This document shows, piece by piece, positions 26,101 to 32,371 of a stretch of DNA of 42,540 bases. Made by a program: the position numbers and the translations under genes. Under the pieces are notes generated by a model that worked only from the letters and a program-made list of their open reading frames with translations, searched no databases and was not told the DNA's origin. Where the stretch lies: contig SVMJ01000011.1 in assembly GCA_015067485.1 (NCBI GenBank), positions 1 through 42,540 of the forward strand, in the 5' to 3' direction. This stretch comes from Oscillospiraceae bacterium (GTDB lineage Bacteria > Bacillota > Clostridia > Oscillospirales > JAAYXM01). The number at the start of each line of letters is the position of its first letter. Positions within the stretch are counted from its first letter, which is position 1.

Positions 26101-26450
26101 TCAGAGAGAAGTTCGGGGCGCATGCCACCTCGCAGAAGTTCCAAAGAGCCTTCTGCCTGGCGCATCGCACGGGAGAGAAGCAGGATTCTGCCACCCGCAT
26201 CCAAAGATGTTGAGCGCCGACCCGAAAGGGAAGAGACCAGTTCACACAAGCGACTGAAGGTGGTTACTTCCGCGTGAAGCGAGATGCGGTTGCCCGCATA
26301 GGCACAAAGGGCGCGCTCGGTGGCGTGAGAGACGGTTTCGGGGACGATGAGAAGCATATTTTTTTCGCCCGCATCAGCGCGCGCGGAAATCGCGCTGAGC
26401 ACAGCGCTTGTTTTCCCATATCCGTTTCGTCCGAGTAAAAAGTGTACCAT
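23148..26450 (-). CDS. addB: ATP-dependent nuclease subunit B (AddB)
   Basis: AddB is the partner of AddA, with an inactive-helicase-like core, Chi recognition and the second nuclease. The 1100-residue protein has a Walker A motif GRNGYGKTSAV at the N-terminus, the nuclease motif IMDYKTGHKTF, and the four-cysteine iron-sulfur clasp: one Cys near residue 740 (FERCRYQYF) and three near 1048-1060 (CDWCAFRAVC). I start at the ATG giving MVHFLLGRN, behind GGTGGTGGGG; a GTG 12 bases upstream is possible. First gene of the leftward addBA operon, transcribed from a consensus promoter. Confidence 0.95.
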   Translation of the reverse strand: MVHFLLGRNGYGKTSAVLSAISARADAGEKNMLLIVPETVSHATERALCAYAGNRISLHAEVTTFSRLCELVSSLSGRRSTSLDAGGRILLLSRAMRQAEGSLELLRGGMRPELLSELLSLEEECRVSNVTPEMLWNASEHFTPPLSKKLRDLSVIFTAYEGALRETGTDAADRLQALAEDAARLQFFAGREIWVDGFSGFSEVELDVLRLIFRQAKNVTVTLCADLTDPSPAFLKPNRVYETLRRICGTCRTETLAEPYRFTSPALSYLEQNLFSETSVPSEETDGIEFYRAHSRFEECELAAAKILELVREHGYRFREIGITARDFTAYSETLESVFSYYDIPIYLNHKSDLTEKPVIALTCAALACLENRFRYEDMLKLLKSGLTGLSRRATDELERYLYLWEIHGKDWSADKPFTRSPNGMSRGENDEAELYRLNLARKKILTPLLNLKKAISADKTGLGFSHALIRYYEEIHLPRRLRARAKLFLKRGDLQRADEYRQFWDILCRVLESMGTALRDSRYELRDFTRLFTLTVSQYEVASIPISLDRVHAGGVDRLGEQAPRCLILLGANDGELPMRLTDAGPLSDSDRARLESQGLHLAKNSAYQTEDEFHLIYRAFSLARERLFLSCHEEETLPSIFYTRAQALFPQCEVMQVSDLVRSYARSPALDAAMSGDASFSTHAKEYFRTTESAELLSLSESRAHLSRGPLKSPALRDAMFGRNLCMSASKLDTFERCRYQYFLHYGLHLKPTQIATLDAPNKGTLVHWVLEHAIKEITEKGASSYTRDEVYNIAWRLANEYTETVLGGLSQYSARFVAAFSRVRRAVCRAVCDLHEELLTSKFTPVDFELKFGPYGEIPSMEIRLDDGSSLTLQGVVDRVDALAKDGCVYLRIMDYKTGHKTFSIPEVINGIGMQMLLYLFALEEFGEMRYHAKIRPAGVLYIMVNDDISKFDAHPDTESSKKSADDLRKHKGLLVDQEELLENSKFLPISYNKNGTMSSRSSVAPLEMFYLLRDRMVDILHTAGEEIRAGIIDANPYYANKTQTSCDWCAFRAVCQFEPGVAGDKLRYLFTTKIEDLKGGEDRGRDSLDSPATSGD

Positions 26451-26479
26451 TTTCCCCACCACCTTATATTGTTAACATT

Positions 26480-26508
26480 AGTATACCATGTACCGGGAAA
26501 AATCTCAA
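26480..26508 (-). promoter_or_regulatory. Promoter of addBA
   Basis: Reverse-strand TTGAGA (26503-26508), 17-base spacer, TATACT (26480-26485). Confidence 0.8.
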
Positions 26509-26509
26509 C

Positions 26510-26538
26510 TGGACAAGAATCCAAAAAAACGATACAAT
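26510..26538 (+). promoter_or_regulatory. Promoter of hflX
   Basis: TGGACA (26510-26515), 17-base spacer, TACAAT (26533-26538). It starts two bases after the addBA -35, so the two promoters are back to back. Confidence 0.75.
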
Positions 26539-26561
26539 AAGAAAAAAGCATGGAGGCAAAT

Positions 26562-27833
26562 ATGGAAGAAAAACGCCTTGAAAAAGCAATTTTGGTCGGG
26601 CTCAATGCCAAGGAACTGCCGGAAGAGATGGCGGTAACAGACGAGAGCCTGGATGAATTAAATGAACTGCTCATGACTGCGGGCGGCGAGTGTGTTGGGC
26701 GATTGATTCAAAACCGTCAAACCCCCGAGCCGAAGACCTTTCTCGGCACGGGCAAAGCGCGTGAGTTGGGGGAGTTCGCCGAAAAACTTGAGGCGGATTT
26801 GATTGTATTTGACAACCAGCTTTCTCCCGCGCAAACCCGCAACTTAGAAGAAATTACAGGGGTGCGCGTGATTGACCGCAGCACGCTGATTTTGGATATT
26901 TTTGCGTCCCGTGCGGAAACCAAGGAAGGCAAACTTCAGGTCGAACTTGCGCAGTATCGCTACACTTTGCCGAGACTTACCGGTAAAGGCGTCATGCTCT
27001 CGCGCTTGGGCGGTGGCATTGGCACACGTGGTCCGGGTGAAACCAAATTGGAGACCGAGCGCCGCCACATCCGCCGTCATATCTCGCATTTGGAAGAAGA
27101 ATTGCGCGAAGTGCGTACAAGACGAGCGCTCAACCGCAAACAGCGCGTGAAAAATCAAATCCCGCTGGTGGCGATCGTGGGATATACCAACGCGGGAAAA
27201 TCCACATTGCTGAACACACTCACGGGTGCGGGAATCTCCGCGCAAAACCGTTTGTTTGATACCCTTGACCCCACCACCCGCCGTTATCGCGTGACCGATA
27301 CGCTGGAAGTGGTGCTGTCCGACACGGTCGGATTCATTCGCAAGCTGCCGCACCATTTGGTTGATGCGTTCCGCGCGACCTTGGAAGAACTGAGCTTTGC
27401 GGATCTGGTGCTCCACGTCATCGATGCATCGGATGAAAATTGGCGTGAGAGAGCACGCGTGGTGGCAAACCTGATGCAGGATCTCGATGCCGCGCAGAAA
27501 CCCACCGTTACTGTGTTCAACAAAATCGACCTTTGTGAAAATACCGAAGGGATCCCGCACGATGAGTGCACGGTTTGGATCTCGGCGAAAAACGGCACGG
27601 GACTGGATGACTTAAACCGCGCCATCGCAAAAAGGCTCGAGACAGGACTGTACCGTCTGCGTTTGCATTTACCATATCAGAGTTTGGGACTGCTCGACTT
27701 ACTCCACCGCGACGCACGTGTCCTGCGCGAAGAATATTTGGCAGACTGCTTGGAGATGGACGTGATTTGCGACGAGCGGTTGTATCCCAAAGTAAAAGAG
27801 TTCCGCGTGAAGGGGAATGAAGAACATGAATGA
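26562..27833 (+). CDS. hflX: GTPase HflX
   Basis: HflX is a ribosome-associated GTPase that rescues or splits stalled 70S ribosomes under stress. The 423-residue protein has the N-terminal HflX domain with the glycine-rich GTRGPGETKLE, a coiled-coil linker (HIRRHISHLEEELREVRTRR), and the G domain with VGYTNAGKST (near residue 206), DTVGFIRKLP and NKID. I choose the ATG at 26562 because TGGAGG lies just before it; the ATG at 26550 contains that site and lies near the predicted transcription start. It overlaps the next gene by 8 bases. Confidence 0.95.
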   Translation: MEEKRLEKAILVGLNAKELPEEMAVTDESLDELNELLMTAGGECVGRLIQNRQTPEPKTFLGTGKARELGEFAEKLEADLIVFDNQLSPAQTRNLEEITGVRVIDRSTLILDIFASRAETKEGKLQVELAQYRYTLPRLTGKGVMLSRLGGGIGTRGPGETKLETERRHIRRHISHLEEELREVRTRRALNRKQRVKNQIPLVAIVGYTNAGKSTLLNTLTGAGISAQNRLFDTLDPTTRRYRVTDTLEVVLSDTVGFIRKLPHHLVDAFRATLEELSFADLVLHVIDASDENWRERARVVANLMQDLDAAQKPTVTVFNKIDLCENTEGIPHDECTVWISAKNGTGLDDLNRAIAKRLETGLYRLRLHLPYQSLGLLDLLHRDARVLREEYLADCLEMDVICDERLYPKVKEFRVKGNEEHE

Positions 27834-28455
27834 GTATTTGATACCCGCGGGTGCAGGGAAAGCGGAATACATTGAAAAACGCTCGCGATTCATCGGTGCG
27901 GTCTACCCGTGTGAAACCGAAGCAGAAGCACTCGATTGGATCAAAAAGACGAGTGAAGAACACCGCGAAGCACGGCACAACGTGTACGCCTATATCATCA
28001 AAGAAAACAACATCATGCGCTATTCGGATAACGGGGAACCGCAGGGGACTGCGGGGATGCCCACGCTGGAAGTGTTCCGCCGCGAAGGGGTGGAAAACGT
28101 GGTGTGCATCACCACCCGATACTTCGGTGGAATCTTGCTCGGCGCGGGTGGGCTCACCCGTGCATATGCGCATACCGCGAAACTCGCCCTGGATGCGGCA
28201 GGCATCGCCCAAATGCGGGAATGGGCGCAGTTTTCGGTCGAGATTCCGTATCCGCTCTTCGAGATCGTAAAGCGGATGCTGGAAGATAACGGAGCAATTT
28301 TGGAGAACACCGATTACGGCGCATCTGTTACCGTGAAAGGACTCATCCCCATGGAAACATTTGAACTTCTTTCCGCGCGCATTGTGGACGGGACTGCAGG
28401 TCAAATCAAGCCCACCAAACTGGGAAGTACGTTCATGGGAGTACGAATTCGATAA
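27826..28455 (+). CDS. YigZ/IMPACT family protein
   Basis: A 209-residue cytoplasmic protein of the YigZ (UPF0029/IMPACT) family. The N-terminal Impact domain includes the conserved SDNGEPQGTAGMP and TRYFGGILLGAGGLTRAY; a C-terminal DUF1949-type domain follows from about residue 135. Homologues bind nucleic acid or ribosomes, but the molecular role is not settled. The ATG at 27826 lies 10 bases after AAGGGG and inside the end of hflX; an ATG at 27817 is too close to that site. Coupling to hflX is consistent with a translation-linked role. Confidence 0.92.
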   Translation: MNEYLIPAGAGKAEYIEKRSRFIGAVYPCETEAEALDWIKKTSEEHREARHNVYAYIIKENNIMRYSDNGEPQGTAGMPTLEVFRREGVENVVCITTRYFGGILLGAGGLTRAYAHTAKLALDAAGIAQMREWAQFSVEIPYPLFEIVKRMLEDNGAILENTDYGASVTVKGLIPMETFELLSARIVDGTAGQIKPTKLGSTFMGVRIR

Positions 28456-28489
28456 AAAAACGGCTCAAGTCGAAACTTGAGCCGTTTTT
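28456..28489. terminator. Bidirectional terminator between YigZ-family gene and nagA
   Basis: Stem AAAAACGGCTCAAGT (28456-28470) with ACTTGAGCCGTTTTT (28475-28489), loop CGAA. It is shared by the convergent genes. Confidence 0.92.
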
Positions 28490-28499
28490 GTGGTTTTGT

Positions 28500-29639
28500 T
28501 TAGCGGTTGTCGTAGACGATCTTGCCGTCGACCATGGTGAGAACCACGTTGTAGTTTTCATCCAGCGCGGTCAGGTGTGCGCGGTAGCCACGGTCAAGTG
28601 CGCCGATTTCTTTTTCCAGACCCAATGCGGTTGCCGGGTTGATGGTGAGCATCTTTGCCGCGGTTTCCACCGGGACATCCAGGGTTTCGACCACGTTCTG
28701 CAGTGCACGGTTGGAGCGCAGGGAAGAACCTGCCAGTGCGCCTTCTACAGTGCGTGCGATACCGTCTTTGACGATGCAGTCAAGGTCAGACAGGTTGTAT
28801 GCGCCGTCCGGCATACCGGTCGGTGCGACCGAGTCGGTGATCAGGATGACTTTGTCCGAGTTCTTGCAACGCAGAACGATCTTGCACGCTTCCGGGCAAA
28901 CGTGGATGAAGTCGCAGATGATTTCGCAGTATGCATCATCGCGGACAAGACCCATGCCGAGAAGACCCACGTTGCGGTGATTGAGACCCGCCATTGCGTT
29001 GTAGGTGTGGACCAGAATGTTTGCGCCCGCGTCAAGACCCAGGCGAGCTTCTTCCATGGTTGCGGCGGTGTGACCCAAGGAAACCTTGACGCCGTTTTGC
29101 ACCAGATATTCGATCATGTCGATCGCGCCCGGGAGTTCGGGTGCGACGGTGAAGACGCGGAGATTGCCACGACCTGCGGTGATCAGGCGCTTTGCTTCGT
29201 CAATGTTCGGGGTACGGAGCAGGGGCTCTGCGTGTGCACCACGGAATTTTGCGCAGAGATACGGACCTTCTGCATAAATACCGCCGATCGATGCACCGGA
29301 AGTACCAGCTTCAATGCGATCACTCACCACATTGAACTGATGCTCAAGCTGTGCGAGCGGAGCGGTACTGGTGGTAACCAGAAAGGTAGAAACACCGCAG
29401 GATGCATAGTGGTCGGAGAGTTTGTTGAGATCGTCGTAGGAGACCTTCAAACTGTCATGACCGAGTGCACCGTGGGTGTGCATATCAATAAAACCGGGAA
29501 ATACGCGGTAGGAACTGAGATCCAAGTCATATGATCCGTCTTTGTGGGTGATCCCGTCAAAACGACCATCGGATACTTTCAAAATACCGTCGGTCAAAGT
29601 AGCACCGCGATTATATGCGCGTTTGAATAAAATATTCAT
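28500..29639 (-). CDS. nagA: N-acetylglucosamine-6-phosphate deacetylase
   Basis: NagA removes the acetyl group from GlcNAc-6-phosphate, giving glucosamine-6-phosphate for glycolysis or cell-wall recycling. The 379-residue amidohydrolase-fold protein has the metal motif IDMHTHGALGHDS (H54, H56), EGPYLCAKFRGAH, LGHTAAT, HTYNAM and the catalytic aspartate in TDSVAPTG. GGAGG lies before the ATG. It is a single-gene unit; no nagB or PTS gene is in the window, so peptidoglycan amino-sugar recycling is a likely use. Confidence 0.95.
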   Translation of the reverse strand: MNILFKRAYNRGATLTDGILKVSDGRFDGITHKDGSYDLDLSSYRVFPGFIDMHTHGALGHDSLKVSYDDLNKLSDHYASCGVSTFLVTTSTAPLAQLEHQFNVVSDRIEAGTSGASIGGIYAEGPYLCAKFRGAHAEPLLRTPNIDEAKRLITAGRGNLRVFTVAPELPGAIDMIEYLVQNGVKVSLGHTAATMEEARLGLDAGANILVHTYNAMAGLNHRNVGLLGMGLVRDDAYCEIICDFIHVCPEACKIVLRCKNSDKVILITDSVAPTGMPDGAYNLSDLDCIVKDGIARTVEGALAGSSLRSNRALQNVVETLDVPVETAAKMLTINPATALGLEKEIGALDRGYRAHLTALDENYNVVLTMVDGKIVYDNR

Positions 29640-29671
29640 ATGATAACCTCCATCATTGATCTTATATGATA

Positions 29672-29700
29672 ACTATATAACGAAACCTTTTGTTTTGCAA
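29672..29700 (-). promoter_or_regulatory. Promoter of nagA
   Basis: Reverse-strand TTGCAA (29695-29700), 17-base spacer, TATAGT (29672-29677). No cre or NagR-type operator was recognised. Confidence 0.7.
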
Positions 29701-29739
29701 GTGTTTTTGCGTATAGTTGCGAAAAGTTACGGAATACTA

Positions 29740-29768
29740 TGGAAATGTTCAAAAGAATGTGTTATAAT
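29740..29768 (+). promoter_or_regulatory. Promoter of the ABC ATPase gene
   Basis: TGGAAA (29740-29745), 17-base spacer, TATAAT (29763-29768). The ATG at 29781 lies only about 6 bases after the predicted start of transcription. A weaker upstream option (TTGTTT near 29690, TATAGT at 29712-29717) would give a normal leader. Confidence 0.65.
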
Positions 29769-29780
29769 GGGAGCAGAAAG

Positions 29781-30461
29781 ATGATCGATGTTCGTAATTT
29801 GACCAAATGTTATCGTGAGGGGGACGCTTCTCTTCGTGCGCTCGACCGCGTGAGTTTTCGCGTGGGAAAGGGTGAATTTGTCGCGATCATCGGTTCGTCC
29901 GGCTCGGGGAAAAGTACACTCATGAACCTGCTTGGGTGTTTGGATGTACCGACAGACGGAGAGTACCGTCTTGACGGGGTTCGGGTGAGTGGGATCCCGC
30001 GGGCAAAGCTCTGCGCGATGCGTAATCGTAAGATCGGGTTCGTCTTTCAAGGATTTCATTTGATTCCAAGGATGACCGCGCTCGAAAATGTCGAGCTTCC
30101 CATGAAGTATGCGGGCATTCCGAAAGAAGAGCGTGTAGAACTTGCAAGAGATGCGCTCAGAGAAGTGGGACTGGATTCCCGTATGCATCACCGACCGATG
30201 CAACTCTCGGGCGGTCAGCAACAACGCGTTGCGGTGGCACGGGCGATCGTACTCTCTCCGCCGCTTATTTTGGCAGACGAGCCCACCGGGAATTTAGACC
30301 GTGAATCGTCTTTGGCGGTGATGGATTTATTGCGCCGCCAACATACACGCGGTGCCACGGTTTTGGTCATTACGCATGATCGCGAGATCGCGTCCCACGC
30401 GGTGCGTGTTTTGACCATTGAAAACGGGAAATTAACTTCAGATAATTTTAATATGGGGTGA
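29781..30461 (+). CDS. ABC transporter ATP-binding protein (MacB/LolD type)
   Basis: A 226-residue cytoplasmic ATPase of the MacB/LolD/FtsE class. Walker A is GSSGSGKST (38-46), the Q-loop glutamine is Q91, the signature is LSGGQQQRVA (143-152), and Walker B is LILADEPTGNLD (163-174). Such ATPases normally work with a FtsX-like permease, but none is adjacent, so the partner must be elsewhere. The ATG at 29781 gives the standard N-terminus MIDVRNLTKCY and has GGGAG 7 bases upstream. That site may precede the predicted mRNA start. The next gene begins 5 bases after its stop. Confidence 0.92.
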   Translation: MIDVRNLTKCYREGDASLRALDRVSFRVGKGEFVAIIGSSGSGKSTLMNLLGCLDVPTDGEYRLDGVRVSGIPRAKLCAMRNRKIGFVFQGFHLIPRMTALENVELPMKYAGIPKEERVELARDALREVGLDSRMHHRPMQLSGGQQQRVAVARAIVLSPPLILADEPTGNLDRESSLAVMDLLRRQHTRGATVLVITHDREIASHAVRVLTIENGKLTSDNFNMG

Positions 30462-30466
30462 AAGGT

Positions 30467-30955
30467 ATGGAACGCAGAGATAAGTTTAATTACTATTTGG
30501 ACATTGCAGATACGGTTTCCGAACGCGGAACCTGTCTGCGCCGCCGCTTCGGTGCGGTCATCGTGCGCAACGACAGCATCGTGTCTACCGGCTATGTGGG
30601 TGCTCCGCGCGGCCGTGAAAACTGCTGCGACATCGGCGAGTGCAAACGCGAGGAACTGGGTGTTCCGCGCGGTCAGCGCTATGAACTTTGCCGCAGTGTC
30701 CATGCGGAAGCGAACGCGATCATTGCGGCATCCCGCAACGATATGATCGGGGCGACTCTGTACCTGGTCGGTCGTGAAGTCGCGACCGGGGAACTGGTGG
30801 AAAATGCGGCACCGTGCTCGATGTGCAAACGCCTGATCATCAATGCGGGCATTGCGCGCGTGGTCATCCGCGACACCGAAGATACATACAAAATCATCCT
30901 GGTAGATGATTGGGTACGAAACGACGAATCTTTGGTCGGGGAATTCGGCTACTAA
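30467..30955 (+). CDS. dCMP deaminase family protein (ComEB-like)
   Basis: A 162-residue zinc cytidine/deoxycytidylate deaminase, which turns dCMP into dUMP, the precursor of dTMP. The zinc site is H79-A-E81 (VHAEANAI) with C117 and C120 (PCSMCK), and further cysteines C53, C54, C59 and C75 flank the inserted loop typical of dCMP deaminases. ATG at 30467 with GGGG 8 bases upstream is chosen over the GTG at 30458. It is packed between the ABC ATPase and a small peptide gene, without clear functional link. Confidence 0.9.
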   Translation: MERRDKFNYYLDIADTVSERGTCLRRRFGAVIVRNDSIVSTGYVGAPRGRENCCDIGECKREELGVPRGQRYELCRSVHAEANAIIAASRNDMIGATLYLVGREVATGELVENAAPCSMCKRLIINAGIARVVIRDTEDTYKIILVDDWVRNDESLVGEFGY

Positions 30956-30971
30956 GATCGGAGGGGTATCA

Positions 30972-31154
30972 ATGAAACAGTTTCTCAAAACGCTCTTTGT
31001 GATTTTGGCGACCCTGGCTGGCGCATTCATCGCGGTCGGAACATTTTTAGACCGTTGTGCGCAGGCAACCAATTTGCAACCCAAAGAAAAATCCGCACAG
31101 AAGAGGCCGTGTGAAGAAGCGATCTGTGCGGTCGACCAGTGTATGCCGTTTTAG
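30972..31154 (+). CDS. Small single-pass membrane peptide with Cys-rich tail
   Basis: I do not recognise this 60-residue peptide. It starts MKQFLKTLFVILATLAGAFI, a membrane segment or signal of about 20 residues, followed by a charged tail with four cysteines (DRCAQ, RPCEE, AICAV, DQCMP). A good GGAGGGG precedes the ATG and the stop abuts the next ATG, so it appears to be translated as part of the operon. Cysteine spacing hints at metal binding or disulfides, which is inference. Confidence 0.75.
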   Translation: MKQFLKTLFVILATLAGAFIAVGTFLDRCAQATNLQPKEKSAQKRPCEEAICAVDQCMPF

Positions 31155-31910
31155 ATGAATATGTTTGATTTAAGCGGAAAAGTCGCGATCGTAACAGGTC
31201 TGTCCCGCGGTTTGGGACAGGGCATCGCGCTTGCACTCGCGGAGGCGGGAGCAGATATTTTCGGTGTATCCACCAAAGGTGCGCCACAAACCAAAGAGAA
31301 AATTCAGTCTCTCGGTCGCACTTATCACGAGATTTGTGCGGATCTGTCCGATCCGAAGTCTCCCGAGCAGATCGCAAACGAATGCTGTCGCGTGTTCGGG
31401 CAAGTGGATATTTTGGTCAACAATGCAGGCGCGATGCGCCGTGCACCCGCCTATGAGATGAGCGAAGAAGATTGGGATTACGTGCTCGACGTCAATCTCA
31501 AAAATGTGTTCTTTTTGGGGCGCACGGTTGCTCGCAAAATGCGTGACCAAGGACACGGCGGAAAAATCATCAACCTTGCCAGTATGCTCTCCTATCAAGG
31601 CGGAGTCAACGTGGCAGGGTATACCGCGAGTAAGGGTGGAGTGAAGACGCTCACCATGCTCCTTGCAAACGAATGGGCAAAAGACGGGATCACGGTGAAT
31701 GCGATCGCACCCGGGTATATGGCAACTGATATGACAGACGCCATCCAAAACGACCCCAAGCGCAACGCTGAAATCCTGGCGCGTATTCCGAAAGGTCGCT
31801 GGGGTACCCCGCAAGACCTTGGCGGTGCGGCGGTATTTTTAGCAAGTGCGGCAAGCGACTATATCACGGGCATCACGATCCCGGTAGACGGTGGCTGGCT
31901 CGCAAGATAA
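31155..31910 (+). CDS. SDR dehydrogenase, KduD/gluconate 5-dehydrogenase-like
   Basis: A 251-residue NAD(P)-dependent short-chain dehydrogenase. The Rossmann motif is TGLSRGLGQG (14-23), NNAGA (89-93), and catalytic S143, Y156 and K160 (YTASK). It is closest in pattern to 2-deoxy-D-gluconate 3-dehydrogenase (KduD) and gluconate 5-dehydrogenase, as shown by NLASMLSYQGG, IPKGRWGTPQDLGG and the end SDYITGITIPVDGGWL. No other uronate genes are nearby, so the substrate is open. The ATG directly follows the small peptide's stop and lacks its own ribosome site, so translation depends on coupling. Confidence 0.88.
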   Translation: MNMFDLSGKVAIVTGLSRGLGQGIALALAEAGADIFGVSTKGAPQTKEKIQSLGRTYHEICADLSDPKSPEQIANECCRVFGQVDILVNNAGAMRRAPAYEMSEEDWDYVLDVNLKNVFFLGRTVARKMRDQGHGGKIINLASMLSYQGGVNVAGYTASKGGVKTLTMLLANEWAKDGITVNAIAPGYMATDMTDAIQNDPKRNAEILARIPKGRWGTPQDLGGAAVFLASAASDYITGITIPVDGGWLAR

Positions 31911-31920
31911 GAAACAAAAA

Positions 31921-31955
31921 GCAGGCAGGAGACGGCAAATCTCCTGCCTGCGTTC
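31921..31955. terminator. Bidirectional terminator between SDR gene and C_GCAxxG_C_C gene
   Basis: Stem GCAGGCAGGAGA (31921-31932) with TCTCCTGCCTGC (31940-31951), loop CGGCAAA. The T-run is better on the reverse strand, so it suits the leftward gene best. Confidence 0.8.
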
Positions 31956-31961
31956 TATTCT

Positions 31962-32357
31962 TTAGAGTTTTCCTTCTTCTTTCAAAATGGTTTCCACAAC
32001 AGTAACACACGCTGAGATGAGTCCGTCACAGAACCCCTTTTTCTCTCCACCGTTTTCCGCATTTGCCTTGAGCAAAGCGGAGCAATTCATTTCACTTCCA
32101 ATCGCTTCTTTGACACGATTGTAATAGGTCACGGTATCGGTGATGCCAAACAGTCCAAGTGCCATGAGCCCGCCTGTGATCGCGCCGCACACGCCGCCGT
32201 TTTTCATTCCTGCACCGAAGTTTGCAGCGAGCTTTGCCGCGGTCTCGTCCGAGAGTCCCGCATCGGAAGAAAACGCCATTAAAACCGCTTGCGCGCAGTT
32301 GTAATGCGTGGTGGTGTCATCACGCAGAGCCTGCGCTTTTTCTGTGTAAATACTCAT
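31962..32357 (-). CDS. C_GCAxxG_C_C family protein
   Basis: A 131-residue cytoplasmic protein with the family cysteines C21, C57 (in VCGAITGG, the GCAxxG-type motif), C92, C110 and C117. The family (TIGR01909) is thought to bind metal or a redox cofactor; its role is not defined. AAAGGAG precedes the ATG. The gene begins 14 bases after the copper ATPase stop, so it is probably the second gene of a metal-handling operon. Confidence 0.9.
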   Translation of the reverse strand: MSIYTEKAQALRDDTTTHYNCAQAVLMAFSSDAGLSDETAAKLAANFGAGMKNGGVCGAITGGLMALGLFGITDTVTYYNRVKEAIGSEMNCSALLKANAENGGEKKGFCDGLISACVTVVETILKEEGKL

Positions 32358-32371
32358 AACTTTATCTCCTT

